NCBI GenBank assembly: GCA_945906715.1
Contig: CAMDRK010000199.1
Location: 1-5,455, forward strand
Source: Nitrospira lenta
GTDB lineage: Bacteria; Nitrospirota; Nitrospiria; Nitrospirales; Nitrospiraceae
DNA length: 5,455 nt
Direction of reading: 5' to 3'
The position numbers and the translations under genes are program-made. The notes beneath the pieces were generated by a model. It was not told the origin of the DNA, did no database searches, and saw nothing but the letters and a program-made list of their open reading frames with translations. Shown here piece after piece: positions 5,354 to 5,455 of this stretch. The first letter of the stretch is position 1. Every line of letters starts with the position of its first letter.

Positions 5354-5386
5354 GCGCCTCTGCTAGTGTACTGATCCATATATAGC

Positions 5387-5414
5387 TTTACTTATTATAA
5401 CGTAAGTGTATACT
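5387..5414 (+). promoter_or_regulatory. Promoter candidate for the truncated right-end gene
   Basis: TTTACT (5387-5392) and TATACT (5409-5414) are separated by 16 bases. Start of transcription would be near 5421, about 18 bases before the ATG at 5439. The AT-rich block around it contrasts with the GC-rich surroundings. Within the spacer, ACTTA (5390-5394) and TAAGT (5403-5407) form a short inverted repeat with eight bases between, which could be an operator half-site pair. An alternative -10 lies at TATTAT (5394-5399), which would place the start near 5406. Confidence 0.45.
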
Positions 5415-5429
5415 CCTCACTCAGAGGAG
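5413..5429 (+). promoter_or_regulatory. Hairpin over the Shine-Dalgarno of the right-end gene
   Basis: CTCCTC (5413-5418) and GAGGAG (5424-5429) are perfectly complementary around the five-base loop ACTCA. The right arm is the Shine-Dalgarno sequence (AGAGGAGG, 5423-5430) of the gene starting at 5439. In a transcript that begins upstream of 5413 this would hide the ribosome-binding site. In one starting near 5421 the left arm would be missing and the site would be open. Confidence 0.35.
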
Positions 5430-5438
5430 GACCGGACC

Positions 5439-5455
5439 ATGCGCATCGCCCCTTC
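5439..5455 (+). CDS. Start of a gene cut off by the window end
   Basis: An ATG at 5439 stands eight bases after the strong Shine-Dalgarno AGAGGAGG (5423-5430), and the visible codons read M-R-I-A-P. A promoter candidate lies directly upstream. Only five complete codons are present, so the product cannot be named. A basic residue after the Met followed by Ile and Ala would fit the beginning of a signal peptide, but that is speculation. Confidence 0.6.

Noticed and set aside
5137..5379. Leftward 80-residue and overlapping rightward open frames across the last intergenic region
   Set aside because: They run through the heptad hairpin and promoter elements, and their translations are repeat-derived (for example the RTSN-type strings from TCGAAC units).

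Overview
The window looks like an ordinary chromosomal stretch of a moderately GC-rich Gram-negative bacterium. Several products and the style of the intergenic repeats fit a Nitrospira-like member of the Nitrospirota. That assignment rests on remembered resemblance, not on a marker gene. I found no RNA gene, CRISPR array or transposase.

Layout. At the left, a leftward pair encodes an FmdB-type zinc-ribbon protein (349-576) and a small uncharacterised protein (26-346), driven by a good sigma70-like promoter at 603-631. Diverging from them is a rightward pair: an 89-residue uncharacterised protein (655-924) whose stop overlaps the start of hemW, a radical-SAM heme chaperone (924-2060). A repeat-bearing spacer follows, then a 70-residue charged, probably disordered protein (2262-2474). 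A 125-bp palindromic element (2478-2602) separates it from a convergent calcium/proton antiporter gene (2602-3675, leftward). The antiporter diverges over a very short gap from a 225-residue uncharacterised protein (3704-4381), which precedes a divergent ClpS-family adaptor gene (4415-4711). Convergent with clpS is a 138-residue protein with a lysine/alanine-rich tail (4749-5165, leftward, with its own promoter candidate). The last intergenic region holds a heptad-based hairpin repeat, a promoter candidate and a Shine-Dalgarno hairpin ahead of a gene cut off by the window end.

How the genes relate. Only the two tight pairs (fmdB with its follower, and the 89-residue gene with hemW) look co-translated. 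The remaining genes appear to be separate housekeeping or lineage-specific units: heme delivery, calcium/proton exchange, and substrate selection for Clp protease. I do not see a defence system or biosynthetic cluster. The most interesting signals are the ClpS with a rebuilt N-degron pocket, the sigma-like N-terminus joined to a histone-H1-like tail, two structurally distinct palindromic repeats, and changes at usually conserved HemW motifs.
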